Position numbers and translations under genes: made by a program. This document shows positions 42,794 to 51,223 of a stretch of 64,000 nt of DNA, piece after piece. The stretch is taken from assembly GCA_963805705.1 (NCBI GenBank), contig CAWDVH010000005.1, positions 1,116,001-1,180,000 of the forward strand, in the 5' to 3' direction. The notes under the pieces are model-generated. The model ran no database searches, was not told where the DNA came from, and worked only from the letters and a program-made list of their open reading frames with translations. The stretch is from CAWDVH01 sp963805705 (lineage in GTDB: Bacteria; Actinomycetota; Actinomycetes; Streptosporangiales; Streptosporangiaceae). Each line of letters opens with the position of its first letter. Position 1 is the first letter of the stretch.

Positions 42794-44442
42794 GGTCGTG
42801 CTCCCGTCTCGATCGGGGTGGCGGACCTCGGATCCCCGGCGGCCAGCGGGGCGGTATCCCCTAGCACCGGCGGGTCCAGCAGCTCAGCGGCCGGGTTGAA
42901 GTAGCCGTCCGCCTGGTCGATCACGCCGTCGAGGCCCCGGCCGCCATCGTCGGGGCGCTTGGTGATGCCGAAGGTGCCGTCGGCGATCGCGTTCAGCAGG
43001 CCCTCGCCCGCGATCCGGCGCAGCAGCTGGACGGCCTCGGCGAGCACCTCATTGGCCCGCAGGTCGATGAATCCGCCCGGCGGCGGCCGGAAGTTCTCGC
43101 CGAGCTTGCCGGCCGCGTCGCGGACGTAGCGCACGTTCTCCAGGGCCAGGTCGCGATCGGACAGGAACGGGGTGTGGATGCCCTCGGTCATCATGCCGAT
43201 CAGCAGGATCGACTGATCGGTCATCAGGCCGCACAGGTTGAAGAACGCGTCCAGCAGGTAGCCGGCGAACACGTTGCCGGTCATGTGCTTGGTCGGCGGC
43301 ATGTACTTCAGCGGAGCGTCGGGGAAAAGCTCGCGGACCAGCTGGGCATGCGCCAGCTCCAGCAGGAACGAGTCCGGTACCGCCGGATCGATCTCGAACG
43401 CGTGCCCGAGCCCGAGCTGGGCGTCGGCCAGCCCCGCCTCCTTGCCGAAGTACTCGTTCATCAGCTGGCTGACGATCACGGTGTGCGCGGCCTCGACGGG
43501 ATCGGCGGTCGTCAGGTAGTTGTCCTCGCCGGTGTTGATGATGATCCCGGCGCGGGCGTGGATCTGCCGGGAGAACCGCTGGTCGATGAACGTGCGGCGC
43601 GGGTTGATGTCACGGAAGATGATGCCGTACATGCAGTCGTTCAGCATCATGTCGAGTCGCTCCAGGCCCGCCAGTGACGCGATCTCCGGCATGCACAGCC
43701 CGGAGGCGTAATTGGTCAGCCGCACGTACCGGCCCAGCTCGCGGGAGGTCTCATCCAGCGCGGCGCGCATCAGGGCGAAGTTCGCCTGGGTGGCGTAGGT
43801 GCCGGCGAAGCCCTCCCTGGTCGCCCCCTCCGGCACGTAGTCAAGCAGCGACTGGCCGGTGGAGCGGATGACCGCGATGACGTCCGCGCCTTCCCTGGCC
43901 GCCGCCTGGGCCTGCGGGATGTCCTCGTAGATGTCCCCGGTGGCCACGATCAGGTAGATCCACGGCCTGCGCGGCTCGCCGGTCTCGGCGATCATCGCCT
44001 CGCGCCGGGCCCGCTGGGCGTCGATCCTGGCCATGCCGCCCCGCAGCGCGCTGCTGGCCGCCTCGCGAGCGCTGTAGGCGTCGGCGCCCGCCGGGATGCG
44101 GAACCTCACCTGGCCCTGCGCGGCGGCCCGCGCCAGCGCCGCCAGGCTGTCGTGGCCGCCGGTCAGCATCGCGTCCCAGGCGGGCAGCGCCACCCCGTGC
44201 TCGAGTCCGGCGCTCTCCCTGATCGCGTCGCTGAGCCGGTTGACCCAGGGCATGCCGTCCTCGTCGGCGCCCTCCAGGCCGGCCAGCCGCAGCACCGCCC
44301 GCTCGACGGACACCGTCGTATGGGTCCTGGCCATCTCCACGATCGGCTGCCCGGCCAGGCGGGCCAGCTCGCGGGCCTCGCGCACCGTCGCGGGGTCGAG
44401 GTTGAGCCTCCTGGTCACCGTGCCGCCGGCTTGGATCGTCAT
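42790..44442 (-). CDS. kamD: Lysine 5,6-aminomutase alpha subunit
   Basis: A 550-residue AdoCbl-dependent aminomutase catalytic (TIM-barrel) subunit, converting beta-lysine to 3,5-diaminohexanoate (or D-lysine to 2,5-diaminohexanoate) with KamE. Conserved blocks include WIYLIVATGDIYEDIPQAQA, LDYVPEGATREGF, NYASGLCMPEIASL, INTGEDNYLTTADP and KYMPPTKHMTGNVF. A C-terminal tail of about 30 residues is low-complexity. It overlaps kdd upstream and kamE downstream by 4 nt each. Confidence 0.95.
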   Translation of the reverse strand: MTIQAGGTVTRRLNLDPATVREARELARLAGQPIVEMARTHTTVSVERAVLRLAGLEGADEDGMPWVNRLSDAIRESAGLEHGVALPAWDAMLTGGHDSLAALARAAAQGQVRFRIPAGADAYSAREAASSALRGGMARIDAQRARREAMIAETGEPRRPWIYLIVATGDIYEDIPQAQAAAREGADVIAVIRSTGQSLLDYVPEGATREGFAGTYATQANFALMRAALDETSRELGRYVRLTNYASGLCMPEIASLAGLERLDMMLNDCMYGIIFRDINPRRTFIDQRFSRQIHARAGIIINTGEDNYLTTADPVEAAHTVIVSQLMNEYFGKEAGLADAQLGLGHAFEIDPAVPDSFLLELAHAQLVRELFPDAPLKYMPPTKHMTGNVFAGYLLDAFFNLCGLMTDQSILLIGMMTEGIHTPFLSDRDLALENVRYVRDAAGKLGENFRPPPGGFIDLRANEVLAEAVQLLRRIAGEGLLNAIADGTFGITKRPDDGGRGLDGVIDQADGYFNPAAELLDPPVLGDTAPLAAGDPRSATPIETGARP

Positions 44443-45587
44443 CGTCCCTGCTCCTGTTCCCCGCCCGGATGCTCGTCGATCCGGGCACCGAAGATGCCGC
44501 GCACGCCCGGCTCGGCGCGGATCAGGTCCAGCGCCAGCTGCGCGTGCCCGGGGACATACCCATTGCCGACCAGCATGGTCACATCGGCGGCGGCACCTTC
44601 CGCGCCGAGGGCCGCGGCGGTGAACGATGTCGCCATCGAGAAGAAGATCACGGTACCGCCCTGGGCGGTAGACAAGATCGCCCCGCCCTCGCAGCCGGGC
44701 ACGTCCACGCAGACCACGGTCACATCGGCCGGGCCGCCGGCCTGACGGACCGCGGCGGACACCGCGACCGGGTCGCGGGCATCGGCGATGACGACCTCGT
44801 CGGCCAGGGCGGCCTGGCCGCCGGCGGCCCTGGCCGCGCGCAGCACGGCCGCCTCCCGCTCCAGCGGCACGACGCCGATGATGCGACGCGCGCCCGCCCG
44901 GCGGGCCGCGGCCGCCGACAGGCTCCCGCTCTTGCCCGCCGCGCCGAGGATCGCGACTACCGGCCCCCCGGCGCCCGCCTGCCCGGCCGCGCCCGCCGGG
45001 CCGCCTGCGGCCAGCCGCCGCGACGCCTCGGCGACGACGCGGTAGGTCAGCGCCGGCGCGCCGCAGACGTCCATCACCGCCAGGACGAGGGCGGCGGGCA
45101 GGTCAGCGGGCAGCGCGGCCGCGATCGACCGGCCGAACAGGATCGCGTGCCCCTCGCACGGCACCTGCTCGCCGGCGCCGTCCCACGACGCGAGGCCGTC
45201 GGTGATCACCAGCGGTGTGAGGCTGAGCGAGACCAGGGTCGCGATCCGGTCCCCCGGCTTGAGCCCGAGCGGCGAGTCCGGCCCGGTCTCCTCGACCACG
45301 CCGGTCAGCATCCCGCCGGAGCCGGTCACCGGATTGTGCATCTTGCCCCGGCTGGTGATGATCTCCAGCACGGCGGCCCTGATGGCGGCCGGATCGCCAT
45401 GAGCAGCCTCGCGCAGCTGCCGGAAAGAGGCAGCGTCCAGGTTGAGCCGCTCGACGCGCACCCGGACCTCGTCGGGCCAGATCCGCGGGCTGGCGTCCAG
45501 TCGCCAGGCGGCCTGCGGCAGTACCCCGGCCGGCTCGAGCACCCGGTGCAAGCCGAGCGGCGAGCCCGCCGCTGTCGGTCGGGTCAA
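44439..45587 (-). CDS. kdd: L-erythro-3,5-diaminohexanoate dehydrogenase
   Basis: A 382-residue MDR-like NAD(P)-dependent dehydrogenase that oxidatively deaminates 3,5-diaminohexanoate to 5-amino-3-oxohexanoate. GLHRVLEPAGVLPQ, RGKMHNPVTGSGGMLTG, GDRIATLVSLSLTPL and the nucleotide-binding VVAILGAAGKSGSLSAA are characteristic. The start is TTG 45585-45587, 5-8 nt after GGAAAGGAAAG; the longer frame upstream crosses the promoter. An internal Ala/Gly-rich insert (about residues 190-215) lengthens it against the roughly 345 residues of clostridial Kdd. First gene of the kdd-kamDE-kal operon. Confidence 0.93.
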   Translation of the reverse strand: MTRPTAAGSPLGLHRVLEPAGVLPQAAWRLDASPRIWPDEVRVRVERLNLDAASFRQLREAAHGDPAAIRAAVLEIITSRGKMHNPVTGSGGMLTGVVEETGPDSPLGLKPGDRIATLVSLSLTPLVITDGLASWDGAGEQVPCEGHAILFGRSIAAALPADLPAALVLAVMDVCGAPALTYRVVAEASRRLAAGGPAGAAGQAGAGGPVVAILGAAGKSGSLSAAAARRAGARRIIGVVPLEREAAVLRAARAAGGQAALADEVVIADARDPVAVSAAVRQAGGPADVTVVCVDVPGCEGGAILSTAQGGTVIFFSMATSFTAAALGAEGAAADVTMLVGNGYVPGHAQLALDLIRAEPGVRGIFGARIDEHPGGEQEQGR

Positions 45588-45617
45588 CGCGATCTTTCCT
45601 TTCCATCGGCAGCGCGT

Positions 45618-45681
45618 ATGGTAGAGATAAGTGCGGTTTAGCGTCAATGATTCGCTAGAATCTCTCGTCAAAACTATACAT
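45618..45681. promoter_or_regulatory. Divergent promoter/operator region between kdd and kamA
   Basis: For kdd (minus strand): -35 TTGACG (45642-45647), 18 nt, -10 TACCAT (45618-45623). For kamA (plus strand): a candidate -10 TATACAT at 45675-45681. Two overlapping inverted repeats lie between them: TAGCG (45640-45644) with CGCTA (45653-45657), and GATTC with GAATC (45649-45662). The stretch is AT-rich. One regulator probably controls both arms. Confidence 0.6.
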
Positions 45682-45762
45682 TCAGAAGCTTCTTGCGTCG
45701 CCTGCCCGGATGACGGGCCAGGCGCCGGAAGGGCCGGCGAGCCAGGAGGGGCAGGTGCCGCA

Positions 45763-47154
45763 GTGATCGACCAGCCGTATGTGTACCGGCACAGGGAGCT
45801 TGCCGAGCCGGACTGGCGCCGTCTCTCGGGCTGGGCGCAGGTCACCGAGCAGGAGTGGGCGTCGGCGCAGTGGCAGCGCGCGCACTGCGTCAAGAACATC
45901 CGCCAGCTGCGCCAGGTGATCGGCGCCGGACTCGACGAGGACTTCTACGCTGACCTGGAGCGGGACCAGAAGGAACGCGCCACCATGTCGATGCTGGTGA
46001 CGCCGCAGATGGTCAACACGATGGTCCCGGCCCTGGCGCCCGGCCAGGCCGGCTTCACCGACGCGTTCTATGCCGACCCGGTCCGCCGTTACATGATCCC
46101 GGTGTTCAGCGACCGCCGGACCGACTGGCCCTCGCACCCGGTGGCATCGAGGGACTCGCTGCATGAGGCCGAGATGTGGGCGGTCGAGGGCCTCACCCAC
46201 CGCTACCCGACCAAGGTCCTGGCCGAGGTGCTGCCGACCTGCCCGCAGTACTGCGGGCACTGCACCCGGATGGACCTGGTCGGCAACCCGACGCCGACGG
46301 TCGAGAAGCTCAAGTTCGGCCAGTCCCGCGAGGACCGGCTCGGCGCGATGATCTCCTACCTCAAGGCCACCCCCGGCGTCCGCGACGTCGTCGTCTCCGG
46401 CGGGGACGTCGCCAACCTGCCCTGGCCCCGGCTGGAGGCGTTCGTCAGCGACCTGCTGGAGGTCGAGAGCGTCCGCGACATCCGGCTGGCGACCAAGGCG
46501 CTGATGGGGCTGCCCCAGTTCTGGCTGACCGACGAGGTCCGCGCGGGGATGGAGCGGCTGGCCGCCACGGCCCGCCGGCGCGGCGTCAGCATCGCGATCC
46601 ACACCCACGTCAACGCCGCCCAGTCGGTCACCCCGCTGGTGGCCAGGGCGACCAGGGCGATGCTGGACACCGGCATCCGCGACGTGCGCAACCAGGGGGT
46701 ACTGCTGCGCGGCGTCAATGACAGCGTCGAGGCACTGCTTGACCTGTGCTTCGCCCTGCTGGATGACGCCAAGATCATGCCCTACTACTTCTACCTGTGC
46801 GACATGATCCCCAACAGCGAGCACTGGCGGCTGACCCTCGGGGAGGCGCAGCGGCTGCAGCACCAGATCATGGGCTACCTGCCGGGGTTCGCGACCCCCC
46901 GGATGATCTGCGATGTGCCGTACGTGGGCAAGCGCTGGGTGCATCAGGTGTCGCGCTACGACACCGAGCGGGGCATCTCGTACTGGACCAAGAACTACCG
47001 GACCGGCGTGGAGGCCGCGGACCCGCTGGCCCTGGACCGTGAGTATGAGTACTACGACCCGATCTACATGCTGCCGCAGGAGGGCCAGCAGTGGTGGCGT
47101 GACAACTCGCGCGCGCCGGGCCAGCTGCCGCACGCTGCCGCCGCCACCTCCTGA
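45763..47154 (+). CDS. kamA: Lysine 2,3-aminomutase (KamA-family radical SAM enzyme)
   Basis: A 463-residue radical SAM/PLP aminomutase, converting L-lysine to beta-lysine. The 4Fe-4S motif is CPQYCGHC (about residues 161-168), followed by DVVVSGGDVANLP and IHTHVNAAQSVTP. The C-terminal PLP region reads ICDVPYVGKRW in place of the clostridial PGGGGK motif. I chose GTG 45763, preceded by AGGAGGGG at about 13 nt; an ATG at 45631 is in frame but lies in the promoter region. Divergent from kdd-kamDE-kal, completing the first steps of lysine fermentation-type breakdown. Confidence 0.9.
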   Translation: MIDQPYVYRHRELAEPDWRRLSGWAQVTEQEWASAQWQRAHCVKNIRQLRQVIGAGLDEDFYADLERDQKERATMSMLVTPQMVNTMVPALAPGQAGFTDAFYADPVRRYMIPVFSDRRTDWPSHPVASRDSLHEAEMWAVEGLTHRYPTKVLAEVLPTCPQYCGHCTRMDLVGNPTPTVEKLKFGQSREDRLGAMISYLKATPGVRDVVVSGGDVANLPWPRLEAFVSDLLEVESVRDIRLATKALMGLPQFWLTDEVRAGMERLAATARRRGVSIAIHTHVNAAQSVTPLVARATRAMLDTGIRDVRNQGVLLRGVNDSVEALLDLCFALLDDAKIMPYYFYLCDMIPNSEHWRLTLGEAQRLQHQIMGYLPGFATPRMICDVPYVGKRWVHQVSRYDTERGISYWTKNYRTGVEAADPLALDREYEYYDPIYMLPQEGQQWWRDNSRAPGQLPHAAAATS

Positions 47155-47189
47155 CCATGCCCGGCGTCGGGCCCGCGAAGGGACCGGCG

Positions 47190-48539
47190 TCAGGCGGGCG
47201 GGTCGTGAGCGCCGCCGCGGGTGTCGCGCGAGTCGTAGCGCCAGAGCATCGGCAGGGCGGCGGTCACGGCCAGCGCGCCCGCCACGCAGAGCACGCCGCC
47301 GGACACCACGGCGATGCGTACCGAGCCGGTCAGCGACGCGACCACCCCTGACTCGAGGTTGCCGACCGGCTCGCCCGTCGTGTAGCTGATCATCTCGATC
47401 CCGGCCAGCCTGCCGCGCAGGCGGGCCGGGATGGTCTGGTTCCACATGGTCATCCGGAACAGGCCGCTGACCATGTCAGCGCCGCCCGCCGCGGCGAGCG
47501 CGGCCACGGCCAGCAGGAGGTCAGGCGCGAACCCGAACGCCGCGATCCCGGCGCCCCAGCCGCAGACGGCCAGCACGATCGCGCGTCCATGCCGGTGCAC
47601 GTGCCTGGTCCACCGGCTGGTCAGGCTGACGATGACCCCGCCCGCGGCGGGGGCCGCATACAGCAGGCCGAGTACCGCCGGGCCGCCGAGACCGGCGGCG
47701 ATCTGCGGAAACAGCGCATAGGGCGCGCCGAAGAACATCGCGCCGATATCGATGAGATAGGTGCCCATCAGCTCGGGCCGGCTCCAGGCATACCGCAGGC
47801 CGGCCAGGGTCCCGCGCAGGCTCGCCCGGCCGGCGCCGGGCACCGGCGGGCTCGGCCGCAGCAGGGCGAATATCGCCAGTGCCGCCACGCAGGCAGCGCC
47901 GTCGACGGCGTAGGCGATCGGAAGGCCGGCGGCGCCGATCAGCACGCCGCCGGCCAGCGGGCCGGCGATGGCGGCCACGTTGCCGAGCAGGCCGGACAGG
48001 GCGGCGGCGGCCGGCAGGTCGTCGTGGGCGACCAGCCTGGGGACCAGGACCTCCAGCGACGGCCGCTGCAGCCCGGCCGCCCCCGTGGTCAGGGCGCCCA
48101 GCAGGAACAGCACCCACAGCTGATGCCACAGCAGCGCGTTAACGGCCAGGACGGCGGTCCCCGCGCCCAGGGCGCCCTGGGTGGCCAGGATCAGGCGGCG
48201 CCGCTCCAGGGCATCGGCGAGCGTGCCGCCCAGGATGCCGGCCACCAGCAGCGGCACCAGCTCGGTAAAGCTCAGCAGCCCGACGACCAGGGAGGAGCCA
48301 GTGAGCTGGTACGCCTGATACGGCATGGCGACGAAGGTGACCATGGCGCCGGCGTAGCCCGCCGCCTGGCCCGCGTACAGCAGCCGGAATTCCCGCGACC
48401 GCCGCAGCGGGGCGAGATCCGGCCCGAGCCTGGCCGCTGCCCGGTGCCGCCGTGGCGGCGGCGCGTCACCTTCGCGCGACGGCGCGCCGCCTTCGCGCGG
48501 CTGGCTGTCGGGCACCCCGGTGTCCTCCACGAGGGACAC
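47190..48539 (-). CDS. MFS transporter, EntS/MFS_3-like exporter
   Basis: A 449-residue, 12-helix MFS protein. After a charged leader (1-50) come FRLLYAGQAAGYAGAMVTFVA, the motif-A-like GILGGTLADALERRR, LQRPSLEVLVPRLV and the MTMWNQTIPARLRGRLAGIE loop typical of the enterobactin-exporter-like group. It likely exports a siderophore or drug-like molecule, but no biosynthetic cluster is adjacent. It converges on kamA with a 35-nt gap. Confidence 0.88.
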   Translation of the reverse strand: MSLVEDTGVPDSQPREGGAPSREGDAPPPRRHRAAARLGPDLAPLRRSREFRLLYAGQAAGYAGAMVTFVAMPYQAYQLTGSSLVVGLLSFTELVPLLVAGILGGTLADALERRRLILATQGALGAGTAVLAVNALLWHQLWVLFLLGALTTGAAGLQRPSLEVLVPRLVAHDDLPAAAALSGLLGNVAAIAGPLAGGVLIGAAGLPIAYAVDGAACVAALAIFALLRPSPPVPGAGRASLRGTLAGLRYAWSRPELMGTYLIDIGAMFFGAPYALFPQIAAGLGGPAVLGLLYAAPAAGGVIVSLTSRWTRHVHRHGRAIVLAVCGWGAGIAAFGFAPDLLLAVAALAAAGGADMVSGLFRMTMWNQTIPARLRGRLAGIEMISYTTGEPVGNLESGVVASLTGSVRIAVVSGGVLCVAGALAVTAALPMLWRYDSRDTRGGAHDPPA

Positions 48540-48675
48540 ATGCTCCCTGATCGCGGCCCGTGGTGTCCACCCGGTTAATGCTCATCGCAGCAGGCGCCGA
48601 CGCCTCGCTCAGCGCGAGAAGCTCCAGGGCGTCCTGCCTGGACAGTGGCGCAGGCCCGGCGGGCCGTCGTTCACG

Positions 48676-49455
48676 TCATCGGCCTGGCGCCTGGTCGTCG
48701 CCACCGGCCCGCCGGGCGACGAAGACGAGCTCACGCCCTGGCCGGTCGGGAGCGTCCCGGACCTCATCAACGACCAGATCGGCCGCGACCAGCGAGTTCG
48801 CCAGCTCGTCGCGGCTTCGGAACCGCAACGTGGAATCGGAAGTCAGCACCGCGCCGTCACTGCCGAACACGAAAGTCATCCGGAAGGAGACCAGGCTTCC
48901 CTCGACGCTTGTCAGGTCCGTCCACGTCTCGACGAGGCCGGCCCCGGGGATCACGACACGGCGCCAGGTCTGGTCCCGGTTCCACTCCAGCCACGCCTTC
49001 TGCTGCGGATCCCGGCTCTCGAACACCAGCCGGCCGCCCGGTCGCAGGGCCGCACGGACTGCCCCCAGCGCTGCCGCCCACTCCCGGCCGGTGATGAAAA
49101 CCTGAGCTACGTTTCCGGTCATGACCGCGAGGTCGACCTGTAGCGCAGGCAGCGCCGTGGCGTCGGCGCGCAGCCAGCGGACACCGCCGGCGCCCGGCTT
49201 ACGGCGGGCTACGTCCAGGGAAGCGGCGGCCGGATCGACAGCGATTACCTCCAGACCGCGGGCGGCGAGCAGGCAGGCCAGGGTTCCCGTGCCACAGCCG
49301 ACGTCCAGGACGCTCACCGTGCTGAACTCATCGGCCAAAGCCGCGTAGACATCCAGGTCACGGCGGTCGGGGTCCAGCGGGTCGTAGATCTCCGCGAGCC
49401 GCGATTCCGTAAAGATCGCATCAGCCACGGGAAGAGCCCGACGGCTGACGCACAT
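48676..49455 (-). CDS. Class I SAM-dependent methyltransferase
   Basis: A 259-residue methyltransferase of the Methyltransf_25 type. Motif I is VSVLDVGCGTGTLA, the acidic ribose-binding residue is in VIAVDPAAAS, and the post-I/II region is RADATALPALQVDLAVM. The C-terminal part forms the usual beta-sheet cap. Substrate unknown. GGGAG precedes the ATG by 8 nt; a GTG nine codons later is an alternative. Confidence 0.85.
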   Translation of the reverse strand: MCVSRRALPVADAIFTESRLAEIYDPLDPDRRDLDVYAALADEFSTVSVLDVGCGTGTLACLLAARGLEVIAVDPAAASLDVARRKPGAGGVRWLRADATALPALQVDLAVMTGNVAQVFITGREWAAALGAVRAALRPGGRLVFESRDPQQKAWLEWNRDQTWRRVVIPGAGLVETWTDLTSVEGSLVSFRMTFVFGSDGAVLTSDSTLRFRSRDELANSLVAADLVVDEVRDAPDRPGRELVFVARRAGGDDQAPGR

Positions 49456-49510
49456 ACGAGCGGCTCCCGCTCAAGGCCAGATCCGAGGTCATGAATAACC
49501 GGTCAGCGAT

Positions 49511-50503
49511 CTAGGTCCGGGCGCTCGCGCCGGGCGCCGAATCCGTGCCCGGCGTGCTGTCCGCCGCGGCGCCCTGCTCACCGGCGCCCTGGCCGGCCTG
49601 CTCATCCGGGTCACCGGAGTCGCCCGGGCCATCCGGGCTGATCTGGCTGTCCGCGCCGGCCCCGCCACCCGGGCCTGCGACGGCCGGATGGGGCCGGGGA
49701 GGACGGCGCTGGGAGACGACGAACCAGACGAGGCCGAGGATGGTCAGGATCGTGGCGACATAAAAATTCAGCCGCAGGCCGAGGAAGTGCTCGGAGGAGT
49801 CGACCCGCAGCGTCTCCTCGAAGATGCGGAAGGCTGAGTAGCCGGCCACGTACAGCGCGAACAGGCCGGGAGGCCGGATGCCGCGATGGTGCCCCAGCCA
49901 GACCAGGGCGCCCGCCAGGGCCAGGTCGAAGATCAGCTCGTACAGGAACGTGGGCTGGAAGGTACCGAAGGCGAGGTATCCGGCCGGGCGGTGCGGCAGG
50001 GAGATCTCCAGCGCCCACGGCAGGGTGCTCGGCTTGCCGAAGAGCTCCTGGTTGAAGTAGTTGCCGATCCGCCCGACCGCCTGGGCGACCAGCAGGGCCG
50101 GTGCTACCGCGTCCATGAACATCGCGACATCGGCTCCGCTGCGGCGCACCCGCCATACGCCGACCAGAACGCCGGCCGCGATGCCGCCCCAGATGCCCAG
50201 GCCGCCGGACCAGACGGCGAAGATCCCCCACCAGTGGTGCGGGATGTCAGCGGGCGTCGTGATATCGAAGTAGATCCGGCCGCCGATGATCCCGGCCGGC
50301 ACCGCCCAGGTCGCGACGTCGGCGACCAGCGCGGGATTGCCGCCCGCAGCGGCCACCCGGCGTCGGGTGATCACGATCGCCAGCGCGATTCCCACCACGT
50401 ACATCAGCCCGTAGAAGTGCACGAAGGAAGGGCCGATGTGGAACCCGTTGACGGACGGGCTGGGCAGGAAGCTGGCCGGCGGAAGGGGAGAGTGCAGCGC
50501 CAT
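49511..50503 (-). CDS. lgt: Prolipoprotein diacylglyceryl transferase
   Basis: A 330-residue membrane enzyme that transfers diacylglycerol from phosphatidylglycerol to the lipobox Cys of prolipoproteins. Seven TM helices; the signature AVGRIGNYFNQELFGKPS (about residues 138-155), VHFYGLMYV and YLAFGTFQPTFLYE are conserved. A 60-residue Asp/Gly/Ala-rich cytoplasmic tail follows the last helix, common in actinobacteria. TACCCT lies 6 nt before the ATG, predicting a leaderless mRNA. Confidence 0.95.
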   Translation of the reverse strand: MALHSPLPPASFLPSPSVNGFHIGPSFVHFYGLMYVVGIALAIVITRRRVAAAGGNPALVADVATWAVPAGIIGGRIYFDITTPADIPHHWWGIFAVWSGGLGIWGGIAAGVLVGVWRVRRSGADVAMFMDAVAPALLVAQAVGRIGNYFNQELFGKPSTLPWALEISLPHRPAGYLAFGTFQPTFLYELIFDLALAGALVWLGHHRGIRPPGLFALYVAGYSAFRIFEETLRVDSSEHFLGLRLNFYVATILTILGLVWFVVSQRRPPRPHPAVAGPGGGAGADSQISPDGPGDSGDPDEQAGQGAGEQGAAADSTPGTDSAPGASART

Positions 50504-50562
50504 GCACCGAGGGTAGCCCCGGCGCGCTGGTGCCCGGCGACGGGCTGGTCTAGCGTGGACCG

Positions 50563-51222
50563 ATGTCTCCTCGCAGCGATCACCTCAGCCACGAGCTCAA
50601 CGACTACATTCTCGCCCACAGCACCCCGGCCGACCCGCTCCTGGCCGACCTCGCCGAGGTGACCGCGGCGCGCTTCCCGGACTTCACCGGGCTGCAGATC
50701 GGCCCGGAGCAAGGCCGCTTCATGACCATGCTGACGCGCCTGGCCGGGGCCCGCAGCGCGGTTGAGGTCGGCACCTTCACCGGGTACTCCTCCATCTGCC
50801 TGGCTCGCGGGCTGGCCGACGGCGGGCGGCTGCTGTGCTGTGACGTCAGCGAGGAATGGACATCCCTGGCGCGGCAGTACTGGGCCAAGGCCGGGGTGGC
50901 CGACCGGGTGGAGCTGCGCCTCGGGCCCGGCCTGGACACCCTGCGCGCCCTGCCGGCCGGGGCGACGCTCGACATCTCCTTCATCGACGCGGACAAGGAG
51001 GGCTATATCGGCTACTGGGACGAGATCGTGCCGCGGACCAGGCCGGGCGGCCTCATCCTGGTCGACAACACGATCTTCCATAACGCCGTCCTGGACCTGG
51101 CGAATGACTCGGCCAGCGCGCGGGGGGTCAGGGACTTCAACGATCACGCCCTGGCCGACGGCCGGGTCGAGCTCGTGCTGCTGCCGGTCGGCGACGGGCT
51201 GACGCTCGCCCGCAGGAAGTGA
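50563..51222 (+). CDS. O-methyltransferase (COMT-like, class I)
   Basis: A 219-residue catechol-O-methyltransferase-like enzyme (Methyltransf_3). VEVGTFTGYSSICLARGL is motif I; LDISFIDADKEGYIGYWDE and GGLILVDNTIFHNAV carry the metal-binding Asp/Asn residues. It methylates a hydroxyl of a phenolic or caffeoyl-type substrate in the presence of Mg2+. TAGCGT lies exactly 6 nt upstream of the ATG. It converges on the nitrilase gene with one base between stops. Confidence 0.92.
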   Translation: MSPRSDHLSHELNDYILAHSTPADPLLADLAEVTAARFPDFTGLQIGPEQGRFMTMLTRLAGARSAVEVGTFTGYSSICLARGLADGGRLLCCDVSEEWTSLARQYWAKAGVADRVELRLGPGLDTLRALPAGATLDISFIDADKEGYIGYWDEIVPRTRPGGLILVDNTIFHNAVLDLANDSASARGVRDFNDHALADGRVELVLLPVGDGLTLARRK

Positions 51223-51223
51223 C

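Noticed and set aside
45588..45899. N-terminal 104-codon extension of kdd
   Set aside because: It covers the divergent promoter and the kamA start; a TTG with a strong ribosome-binding site begins the conserved protein.
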